Part shown: in pieces, positions 1 through 8,000 of the stretch
How the letters are laid out: each line of letters begins with the position of its first letter
How positions within the stretch are numbered: the first letter of the stretch is position 1
Source: JBHGBB01 sp041946755
Lineage (GTDB): Bacteria > UBP4 > UBA4092 > JAOAEQ01
DNA: 14,870 nt
Direction of reading: 5' to 3'
Assembly (NCBI GenBank): GCA_041946755.1
Contig: JBHGBB010000080.1
Location: 1-14,870 of the forward strand
Made by a program: the position numbers and the translations under genes
Notes under the pieces: model-generated
Seen by the model: the letters and a program-made list of their open reading frames with translations, nothing else
Databases searched by the model: none
What the model was told of the DNA's origin: nothing

Positions 1-339
1 GCCGTAAGTATCGATGGCAGGTTCTTTTATTTCGGTGATGCTCAACAAAACCAGATAGAAATCATTCGGCAAGTTACTCCGGGAGTATTCGAAGATACCG
101 GCATGCGGGTATATACCGGATACTGGTCTTGGCAGTTAGCAGTATCTCCTGATGGAAAATATTTGGTAGCTAATGACCATCATGTTCTCGAGACATTTGC
201 AATTCAGGAGGATGGGAATCTGGTTTCGGTATTTAAATTTCCCTTCGAAACTACGTTCGGCTATGGTCCCCATTATTTCCAGTTCGCCTATCCCCCGGCA
301 CCGACGGAAGTTAATTCACAATGGCAGCTTTATAACTAG
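1..339 (+). CDS. Beta-propeller protein, C-terminal fragment (5' end outside window)
   Basis: The frame is open from base 1 to a TAG at 337-339, giving 112 visible residues; the start is off the left edge. Two blade-like motifs of the kind seen in YVTN/lactonase/NHL propellers are visible: AVSIDGRFFYFGD at residues 1-13 and LAVSPDGKYLVAND at about 44-57, about 42 residues apart, which fits one propeller blade. The last about 35 residues (FGYGPHYFQFAYPPAP and on) are not blade-like and form a short polar tail. A Met codon at 103 lies inside the fragment but is not a likely start, because blade sequence continues upstream of it. The substrate or partner cannot be told from this piece. The gene converges on the GH18 array, so nothing in its position links it to those genes. 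Confidence 0.75.
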   Translation, partial: AVSIDGRFFYFGDAQQNQIEIIRQVTPGVFEDTGMRVYTGYWSWQLAVSPDGKYLVANDHHVLETFAIQEDGNLVSVFKFPFETTFGYGPHYFQFAYPPAPTEVNSQWQLYN

Positions 340-361
340 AGGGAAGAAGGAAGATGAAAAA

Positions 362-593
362 ACCGTAGACCGTAGACCGTAGCCAGTAGACAGGGAAAGC
401 ATAAAAAGAAGTCAGAGGTCAGAAGTAAGAAGTAAGAAAAAAAACAGTAGACAGTAGACCGTAGTCAGTAGACAGGAAAACCGAAAAAAGAAGTCAGAAG
501 TCAGAAAAAGACAGTAGATAGAATATAGTAGATAGTAGCTAGGAAAATTAAAAAAAGAAGTCAGAAGTCAGAAGTTAGAAGTAAGAAAAAGAC
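362..593. repeat. Alternating arrays of two 7-bp repeats
   Basis: This fills most of the 311-bp non-coding gap between the propeller gene and gene 1. Type A tracts are built on GTAGACC/AGTAGAC heptamers (about 363-394, 445-475, 512-540). Type B tracts are built on GAAGTCA heptamers (about 408-437, 490-506, 557-586). They alternate A-B-A-B-A-B, with short A-rich or purine joints such as GGAAA and GAAAAAG between them. Copies are degenerate but keep 7-bp phase within each tract. There are no unique spacers, so it is not CRISPR. The pattern resembles the short tandemly repeated heptanucleotides (STRR) described in cyanobacteria, but no function can be read from it. Confidence 0.8.
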
Positions 594-614
594 AGCGAGA
601 AACATTAAGAAGAA

Positions 615-633
615 GGGCGGGGAAACCCCGCCC
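615..633. terminator. GC-rich palindrome, possible bidirectional terminator or dispersed REP-like element
   Basis: A perfect 8-bp stem, GGGCGGGG (615-622) with CCCCGCCC (626-633), closes an AAA loop. It lies 17 nt past the stop of gene 1 and ends the gap after the plus-strand propeller gene, where a terminator shared by converging genes is expected. On the minus strand it is followed by TTCTTCTTAATGTTT, a moderate U-rich tail; on the plus strand by CTACTTTAGTAG. On the minus strand it reads GTAGGGGCGGGGTTTCCCC, a pattern I recall as a dispersed palindrome in many unrelated bacterial genomes, so it may be a REP-like element recruited as a terminator. Confidence 0.5.
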
Positions 634-650
634 CTACTTTAGTAGCACCG

Positions 651-3600
651 CTAATCTTGCTTGATAACCACATCGTCAAAATAAACCGCTTCCCAAGGAT
701 TCCTAGGATTTATCCCAACTAACTGAACCACATTATCCGCACTTATCGGAGTATAAACAAACCGGAGTTGATGCCAGGTTCCGGGAGTCCATTTCCCGGG
801 CTGGTAGATGATATTGCCACTATCGATAATCTTCGCATAGCCGGCAGCATAATCGTAACAATAAAGGTATATTTTCTGGGTTAAATCGATTGCACTGGCA
901 TCGCTCATAACCCAAGCAGAAATATATGCCGGTTTCCCAGCCGTTAAGGTAAAGAGTTGGCTGGCTTTCCCTTTCATCCCACTATCTTGAGAAAGTATCA
1001 AATCCGAATAGGCATCAGTCCAAATCCCGGCAAAAGTCGCATCGCCATATTTCTCAAGTATCCAGCCGGTAGTGCCGGTATCAAAACTCGGATTGGTTAA
1101 GGTCGTAACAGTAGTTACCGGCTGCGGTGCGTCAGAATATACTTTAATATAATCGATACATAAACTACCGGTTACCCCGCTATACCCTTGATTGATGGCT
1201 ACTAATTGAACCACCAGATTCGTACTTTCCGCATAAGAGGATAGTTCCAGCTCATCTTTAACTTGATTTACCTGCCAAGCCCCGGGGAAATAACCGCTAC
1301 CATCATAGACCACTTGATTCCCGCTAACCGTAATCGCATTAGTTGCATCCAACTGCTGTAGATATAAATATAGTTTCTGCTGTTTAGCCGGATCGGAGAT
1401 ATCAGACCATACTTTAGCTTTTGCCGTATACCATCCGGTAGTCGGTACTGAAAATACCTGGCTTAATTTCCCTTTTTGTCCTGGTATCTGATAGATAACC
1501 GCATAGCCATAAGTGGTATTGATACCTAACGCACCCGGAGTTGCAGCATCGCCGTATTTCTCAAAATACCAGTAATCAGTATCACTACTAGCCGTAAAAT
1601 CGCCATGATTATTGAGATATGGATTAAAGGTCAGATTATCAATCCAGGTCCCTTCTTCTGCAGTTGGTGCACCGGTATGGTTTTCGCGAAATGCTACCTG
1701 GAACGCACCGGAAACCGGCCCTCCGGCAGGAATCGTACCCCGATATATATCGAGATTATTGAGTTGCGCTACCACCTGATTTGCTGCTGGATTTATTGAT
1801 AGAGTAAACGTCGCCCAACCGCCATCGCTAATACCCAGCGCAGTCCGGGTCGCTGATCCGAGCAGTTTCACTTTAGTAGTATCCATATTATCATTATGGG
1901 CATAAACAAACTCAAACGTTCCCGGATGGTCAGCTCGCCCATTATATAACCCTACTCCACTGCGATTTTCGTAGACCAACCAGTACCCCGATTCATATCC
2001 GGATTTATCCAAAGTAGCTTTAGTGCTGGTAAAGAAATTGCTGCCTTGCCGGCCGCAAATACCGATCGCAATCGCTTGTGTCGTTGCCGTCGATGCCGGA
2101 ATATATATTTCTCCGGTAACAGTATATCCGGAGCTATTCTGCCCAAGAGTAGCATCACCGATAAATCCGATCACTCCTCCACCGGTAGTATCGATACATC
2201 GATATGCATTCCCGCCGCTTGGTGATGCCGGTAATCCAGCCGATAACGGGTCAGATACGGTAAAGGATTGAAATGTTTGGAACGCATTTACCGGTGCAGT
2301 AGAGAAATCATAATTGGTACCGGAAGTAATCGAAATGCCATTCGCAATACCGGGAGTCGCCGGCATAACCGAGAAATCGGTTCCATTAATCCAGGTATTG
2401 GCGCCATCAGGATATCTACCGATAGTATACGTCTGCCCGCTGCTATTCGTCCCGGAAGCAACTTCGCCTATCCAGGGATACCCGTTTTTGGTGACTCCCA
2501 AGGTCTGTTTCCGATTCAAATCACTTAACCCACCCCAAGCCTGATATACTACCGAATCATATACATTGCCGGTTACCGCATTAAAAATCTGGATTGCGCC
2601 CGGTTGAGTGTTCGGTATATTCTGAGTGGCAGAATTAGTGAATACCTGATTCACATTCGCCACTCCGGTATCGCCGACCACCCAATATCCAAAACCATTC
2701 CCGGAATCGGCAATCGTTCCGGTAAGGTCTATTGTTGAATTTACCGACCCATCGGAACTATTATAGAACCGGAGTTGCATGCCTGAAGGGAACGCACCTG
2801 CCGGACCATAGATTTCTACATATTCCTGTGCTATATTACTATATCTGAACTCGTTAACCACATAATTCTTACCTCCGGGATTAGTCGGCATATACGAAAT
2901 CTCATCGAAATATACACTTCCCGACCCGGAACTCCCACCTTCCAGAATAAACCCGATAAATCCGATATCTTTCGCCCCAGTAGTAGCCGCATCAAGGGTT
3001 CCATTCCCGGATTTAAACGCCGGTTCTGCGGTAGTATACGCGTTGATTTGTGTGGCATCAGTCAAATCCCAATCCATAGTCTGCCATCCAGCAGAGGCTA
3101 TAGAATATGGATTCGACATCTCCAACTGCCGGGTAGTATCCATCACTACCATCCGCACCTGCCGATCGGTATAGGCGCCTGCAGAATATAGATACGCCCG
3201 AATCTTCGCATTCCGGTTTACAAAGAACTTCGCCGCATTCGTATCTATAGTCCCGGTGTCATTATTATCATTCAATATTTCATGCCGGAAAAAGAGTTTA
3301 TTCCCGGAAGTACTGGCAAAAGTAAACGTCACCTGCATGGCATTATCCGAATAGGGCGGTTTACCGGTACCGCTGGGTGAAGTAGTCAGCGCCGCTGCAG
3401 TCCCGCTCGCTCCTTTGGTATCAGGCGATTCATCCGGATCCCGCCATCGCCAATCCCGGTCAGCATCAGGCCCTTCGAATTTCTCGACCAGATAATTCCG
3501 ATTCCCCGGTGGACTAAATATCTCATTATAGAGCTGGAATAGTTGGGGATATAACCTGGTTTTTGTAACCGAAGTACGCGAAATCGGGTCATAAGAACTC

Positions 3601-4868
3601 TGGGTTGCCATCCAATATAACGACCAAAACGCTATACCCCGTAATCGTTTCCCGTTATTAGCATCATTCGAATCTTTCCAACTTTTCGCCATCCGGGATT
3701 TAAATTCCATCGCTTCCGGGTCATCAATAACATGGATTCGATTCCCGGAACCGTCGTTATAGGTATACCAGCCGGTTTCATCACTCCGATGATAATTCTC
3801 GGTATAAGGACCATTATATGTCGGTTGGAGGGTAGAATCATAATAGGCGGAGAAGAATCCGCCATTCCCGATATCAGAAGTTATCGATGAAGTATAGGTT
3901 GTTCCGGAAGTATACCATTTATGGCTATACGCCGAAATTGCCAGCACCATTTTACTCGGTGGCACTCCAGCATTAAGATACGCATTTACCCGGGGAACAT
4001 AATATGCCGCATCTGATACCGCAATCGGATACGTTGCACCTACCGACCAGTCATAACAACTATAAATCACATAATCTAAATACGGCATTATACTAGCCAG
4101 ATTTATTTCTGAAGAACTATATATCGCATCAACATAATAGCTGATTTCATAACTCGGATTTATGGCTTTCAAAGTCGTTGATAACGACTGGGCAAACGCT
4201 GCGATACCGTCCCGTACCGCAGTATTAGCGATAAACGGTTCAAAATCGAAACTTACCCCCTGGCAATATCCATCAGTTGTAACCGCAGAAGCTATATTAT
4301 TGACCAAGGTCTGGCGAATTGAAGGGCTGGTAAATACCGAATACTGCACCGCACTACTGAATCCGCCACTAGAACTACCATTGGCAATAACCATAATCAC
4401 TTTAGTTCCATTAGCCTGTGCCGCACCGCCGGCTTTAAGCCGCGACGGCCGATTAGTCCAATAATATAAGTTTGATAAAGTACCGGAAGAATTAAACCAA
4501 ACAAAACTAGACCCGACATGTGTTAATGCCGGCCAGAGGTAATGATAATCATATCCATAATCAGACTGCTGATATCCAAAAACGATAAAATTCGTATCCA
4601 TCCCATGAACGACATTAACCGGCGCGGTTATAGATCGAGGATTAATCAGTTCCTGTTCCATCGCCTTGATTTTATCAGGCTCTAACTCGAGTTTATATTT
4701 AACCGCGTCTAATACCTGCTGCCCGTGAATAGAAACTCCCTGTTGCTGTGAAGGTATCGGCTCGGTGGTTTGACTAGAATAAGTATCACTAAAAGCAGGT
4801 ATCGAACCTACGGCAAACCATACCATCAAAACGGCTAATATAACAAAAACAAGAGTACTTCTTCTCAT
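651..4868 (-). CDS. Secreted GH18 (chitinase-like) multidomain protein with CBM-like, LTD and LamG-like domains and two C-terminal CBM-like modules (gene 1)
   Basis: 1405 aa. Residues 1-27 are a signal peptide (basic MRRS, hydrophobic core, cleavage near AFS|D). A polar linker with SIHGQQV and LEPDKIKA follows to about residue 80. The GH18 barrel is at about 90-450: QGVSFDFE (203-210) is the catalytic beta-4 motif with E210 as proton donor, YSCYDW (269-274) matches the beta-6 MxYD motif with Met replaced by Ser, and GIAFWSLYW (411-419) matches the beta-8 Trp strand. Next come a jelly-roll CBM-like domain (about 456-660, opening LVEKFEG, ending VYFDEISY), a lamin-tail-type domain (about 667-845, VNEF...EYVEIYG to YTIGRYPDG...TPGIANG), a LamG-like domain (about 850-1082), and two CBM-like modules (about 1085-1247 and 1257-1405) that share EKYGDA 169 residues apart. 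A typical single-domain GH18 is 300-450 aa, so most of this protein is accessory. The ATG at 4868 is chosen for its signal peptide and the GAGGAG 10 nt upstream. It is last in the array. Polymer target unknown; hydrolysis of a GlcNAc-type glycan or lectin-like binding are both possible given the altered motif. Confidence 0.88.
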   Translation of the reverse strand: MRRSTLVFVILAVLMVWFAVGSIPAFSDTYSSQTTEPIPSQQQGVSIHGQQVLDAVKYKLELEPDKIKAMEQELINPRSITAPVNVVHGMDTNFIVFGYQQSDYGYDYHYLWPALTHVGSSFVWFNSSGTLSNLYYWTNRPSRLKAGGAAQANGTKVIMVIANGSSSGGFSSAVQYSVFTSPSIRQTLVNNIASAVTTDGYCQGVSFDFEPFIANTAVRDGIAAFAQSLSTTLKAINPSYEISYYVDAIYSSSEINLASIMPYLDYVIYSCYDWSVGATYPIAVSDAAYYVPRVNAYLNAGVPPSKMVLAISAYSHKWYTSGTTYTSSITSDIGNGGFFSAYYDSTLQPTYNGPYTENYHRSDETGWYTYNDGSGNRIHVIDDPEAMEFKSRMAKSWKDSNDANNGKRLRGIAFWSLYWMATQSSYDPISRTSVTKTRLYPQLFQLYNEIFSPPGNRNYLVEKFEGPDADRDWRWRDPDESPDTKGASGTAAALTTSPSGTGKPPYSDNAMQVTFTFASTSGNKLFFRHEILNDNNDTGTIDTNAAKFFVNRNAKIRAYLYSAGAYTDRQVRMVVMDTTRQLEMSNPYSIASAGWQTMDWDLTDATQINAYTTAEPAFKSGNGTLDAATTGAKDIGFIGFILEGGSSGSGSVYFDEISYMPTNPGGKNYVVNEFRYSNIAQEYVEIYGPAGAFPSGMQLRFYNSSDGSVNSTIDLTGTIADSGNGFGYWVVGDTGVANVNQVFTNSATQNIPNTQPGAIQIFNAVTGNVYDSVVYQAWGGLSDLNRKQTLGVTKNGYPWIGEVASGTNSSGQTYTIGRYPDGANTWINGTDFSVMPATPGIANGISITSGTNYDFSTAPVNAFQTFQSFTVSDPLSAGLPASPSGGNAYRCIDTTGGGVIGFIGDATLGQNSSGYTVTGEIYIPASTATTQAIAIGICGRQGSNFFTSTKATLDKSGYESGYWLVYENRSGVGLYNGRADHPGTFEFVYAHNDNMDTTKVKLLGSATRTALGISDGGWATFTLSINPAANQVVAQLNNLDIYRGTIPAGGPVSGAFQVAFRENHTGAPTAEEGTWIDNLTFNPYLNNHGDFTASSDTDYWYFEKYGDAATPGALGINTTYGYAVIYQIPGQKGKLSQVFSVPTTGWYTAKAKVWSDISDPAKQQKLYLYLQQLDATNAITVSGNQVVYDGSGYFPGAWQVNQVKDELELSSYAESTNLVVQLVAINQGYSGVTGSLCIDYIKVYSDAPQPVTTVTTLTNPSFDTGTTGWILEKYGDATFAGIWTDAYSDLILSQDSGMKGKASQLFTLTAGKPAYISAWVMSDASAIDLTQKIYLYCYDYAAGYAKIIDSGNIIYQPGKWTPGTWHQLRFVYTPISADNVVQLVGINPRNPWEAVYFDDVVIKQD
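654..1616 (-). repeat. Two diverged CBM-like modules in the gene 1 tail
   Basis: Residues about 1085-1247 and 1257-1405 of gene 1 are a diverged internal pair. Both have W-x(3-4)-EKYGDA near the start (residues 1103-1108 and 1272-1277), then GK.SQ[VL]F, then [KL]xYLY, then VVQLV.IN, and end in an acidic strand (IDYIKVYSD and FDDVVIKQD). This layout, a beta-sandwich closed by a D-rich strand, is common in CBM4/9-like modules. Neither gene 2 nor gene 3 has the pair. The ligand is unknown. Confidence 0.7.
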
Positions 4869-4889
4869 GATATATTTTCTCCTCTATAT
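4869..4889 (-). promoter_or_regulatory. Gene 1 leader with ribosome binding site, identical to that of gene 2
   Basis: On the minus strand GAGGAG (4884-4879) sits 10 nt before the ATG, a strong Shine-Dalgarno that fixes the start. The 21 leader bases are identical to 9580-9600 upstream of gene 2, and the match runs five bases further into the start codon region (4864-4889 against 9575-9600). A further upstream TTTTTAATTTTTAA is also shared, with extra bases inserted in the gene 2 copy. No convincing -35/-10 pair was found. Confidence 0.75.
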
Positions 4890-4935
4890 TAAAAATTAAA
4901 AGCAAGTTAAATGATGATGAAGGAAGATGGAGGAG

Positions 4936-4970
4936 GGAGGAGGGAAGCAAAAGATTTTGCCTCTTTCTTC
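4936..4970 (-). terminator. Hairpin and purine-rich tract between genes 2 and 1
   Basis: GCAAAA (4947-4952) and TTTTGC (4955-4960) form a perfect 6-bp stem. Flanking GGAGGGA and TCTTTCTTCC can extend it with mismatches and G-U pairs. On the minus strand it starts about 35 nt past the gene 2 stop and is followed by a C/U-rich run (TTCCCTCCTCCC), not a clean U-tract. It could weaken transcription from gene 2 into gene 1 or be only a low-complexity purine tract (GGAGGAGGGAGGAGGG on the plus strand). Confidence 0.3.
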
Positions 4971-5004
4971 CTAGCGCAGCGGTCTTCCCTCATCCTTCGG
5001 TTTT

Positions 5005-8000
5005 CTATTCGAACAGCCACCAGAGCTGTTTGACTTCTGTAGCTTCCGGTGTAACGACAAAGGTTACTGATAGCGTTCGCGGACTATTCAGTATTCCAGT
5101 CGCAGTTATAGTCACCTGGCCGCCAGTATAAGTTCCTTGGGTTAACGACCCGACTTTAGTTCCGACTTGAACAGTTGCTGCACCGTATGCATTAACCGTC
5201 CCTGAAACAGGAGTGATATATAACCAAGTCGCGTTAGTAGCTGCAGACCAGCTGAAACTTGGTGAACCGTCATTAAAAATCTGCAATGATTTCGTTGCCG
5301 GATTCAAGCCGCCTTGCGATGCCGTGAAACTCATGGTAGTCGGTAGAATCCGTAAACTCGCTACCGGTTGGTTTATCACAAAGGTTACGGTAAGAATCTG
5401 CGGGCTATTCGCGGCACTTGATGTCGTAACCGTTATCTGACCGGTATAGGTGCCATACGATAAACTACCCAGAGTAGCTCCTACTTGAATCGTTTGCGCG
5501 GTATAGGTATTAACCGTCCCGGTAGTCGAACTCAGATATAACCACGATTGATTGGAACTCGCTGACCAGGTAAATCCCGGTAATCCATCATCGAAAATCT
5601 GTAATGCTTTCGTTGCCGGATTCGAGCCACCTTGCGAAGTCGTGAAACTCATCGTAGTCGGTAGAATCCGCAATGTTGCCGGTTGGGGATTAACAACAAA
5701 TGTGATCGAAGCCGTCTGCGGACTATAAACCGCTCCGGTTGCAGTAATAATTATTTTCCCGGTATAGGTCCCATACGTTAACGACCCGACTTTGACTCCA
5801 ACTTGAGCGGTTGCCGCACCGAATGCATTAGCCGACCCTGATGCAGGGGTGATATATAACCAGGTAGCGTTTGTAGCTGCTGACCAACTGAAACTAGGAG
5901 ACCCGTCATTAAATATCTGGAGCGATTGCGTTGCCGGATTCGAGCCGCCTTGTAAAGTCGTGAAACTCATCGTAGTCGGTAGAATCCGCAAACTTGCTGC
6001 CGGCGGATTGACGGTGAATATAACCGTTAATGTCTGCGGGCTATTCATCGCGCTGGATGAAGATAAGGTAATCTGACCGGTATATGCTCCATAAGTTAAA
6101 CTGCCTAAAGTAACTCCGACTTGTACCGTTTGTGCACCATATGCACTAACAGTGCCTGAAGTGGAAGCAATATATAGCCAAGCCTGATTTGAAACTGCAG
6201 TCCAACTATACCCCGGAGTACCATAATTCAAAATCTGGAGCGGTTTCGTTGCCGGACTGGACGTACCTACAGTGGTAACAAAACTCATTGTGGTTGGCGA
6301 AATCTGCATAAGCGGGCTGGCACTCGCAGCACCAAATGTTATATTATCAACCCAAGTTCCTTCAGAAGAGGTTGGATTCCCGGTATGATTTTCGCGGAAT
6401 GCGACTTGGAATGCACCGGAAATCGGCCCTCCGGTAGGAATCGTTCCGCGATACACATCGATGCTGTTGAGTTGCGCTGCCAACTGATTCATTGCCGGAT
6501 TGACGGTAAAACTAAAGGTTGACCAAGCACCATCGCTTATTCCTAGCGCCGTTCGAGTCGTTGATGCAAGCAAGGTAACCTTGGTAGTATCCATATTATC
6601 GTTATGCGCATAAACAAATTCGAATGTTCCCCCATGGTCAGCTCGCCCATCGTTCATGCCAACTCCGCTCCGATTCTCAAAAATTAGCCAATACCCGGAT
6701 TCGTACCCACTGGCATCTTCAGTCGCTTTAGTGCTGGTAAAGAAGGTACTTCCTTGCCGCCCGCAAATCCCGATCGCAATCGCTTGCGTCGTCGCTGTCG
6801 ATGCCGGAATATATACTTCTCCAGTAACGGTATACCCAGTACTATTTTGTCCAAGTGCAGCATCACCAATGAATCCCTCAACTCCGCCTCCACTGGTATC
6901 AACGCACCGATATGCGTTTCCACCACTAGGTGATGCCGGTAATCCAGCATAAGTAGGGTTGGTTATATGCAAGGTATCGTAAGATTGATATAACGAAGCT
7001 GGAGTAGAACTAAAATCATAATTAGTACCCGGAGTAACTGAACCGCCATTAGCCGCTCCCGGAGTTTGTGGCATAACTGAGAAATCACTCCCATTAACAT
7101 AGGTGTCTTTCCCATCCGGATACCGACCGATAGTATAAGTTTTGCTACTGCCATTCAATCCAGGACCAACCGCACCGAGCCAAGGATACCCATTTTGAGT
7201 AACCCCGAGGGTTTGTTTCCGAATCAAATCACCCAACCCGCCCCATGCCTGATATACTACTGAATCGTATACATTGCCTGTAGTCGCATTAAAAATCTGG
7301 ATTCCACCCGGTTGGGTACTTGGTATATTTCGCCCAGTAGAATTAGCAAACACTTGATTTACATTCGTTACTCCAGTATCACCCACTACCCAATATCCAT
7401 ATCCACTGCCGGCATCAGTAATGGTTCCGGTAAGGTTAATAGTGGTATTAACTGAACCATCTGAGCTATTAAAGAATCGTAACTGCATGCCGGTTGGAAA
7501 CGCACCTGCCGGACCATAAATTTCTACATATTCCTGGGTAATATTACTATAGGTGAACTCATTAATAACATAATTTTTCCCTCCGGGATTAGTCGGCATA
7601 TACGAAATCTCATCGAAATAAACAGTGCCAGATCCCGAAATGCCACCTTCAATGATAAATCCAACAAACCCGATATCTTTTGCTCCGGTAGTAGAAGCGT
7701 CAAGTACTCCATTTCCTGTCTTAAATGCCGGTTCAGCCGTTGTATAAGCGCTGATTTGGCTGGAATCAGTTAAATCCCATTCCATTAATTGCCATCCTGC
7801 GGTCGCTATTGAAAATGGTTTCGATTGTTCGAGTTGGCGGGCGGTAGTACTCCCTGAATGCGCGGTATCCATAGCTACCATTCGCACCTGACGACCAGTA
7901 TAAGCTCCGGCAGAGTATATATATGCCCGAATCTTGGAGTTCCGGTTTACATAAAATTTCGCATGATTAATATCAGTAACTCCGGTATCAGTATCATCGT

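Noticed and set aside
103..339. Propeller gene starting at the Met at 103
   Set aside because: The frame is open to base 1 and contains a propeller blade motif upstream of this Met, so the true start is outside the window.
362..593. CRISPR array
   Set aside because: Repeats are 7 bp, contiguous and without unique spacers; no cas genes are near.
4162..4464. Plus-strand reading frame of 100 codons inside gene 1 (and similar ones opposite genes 2-4)
   Set aside because: They lie opposite strongly supported domains, have no ribosome site or recognisable domain, and recur at matching places only because the minus-strand genes are paralogues.
4921..5004. Small gene or regulatory RNA between genes 2 and 1
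   Set aside because: The stretch is low-complexity purine and pyrimidine runs with one short hairpin; no open frame with a start and ribosome site was found.
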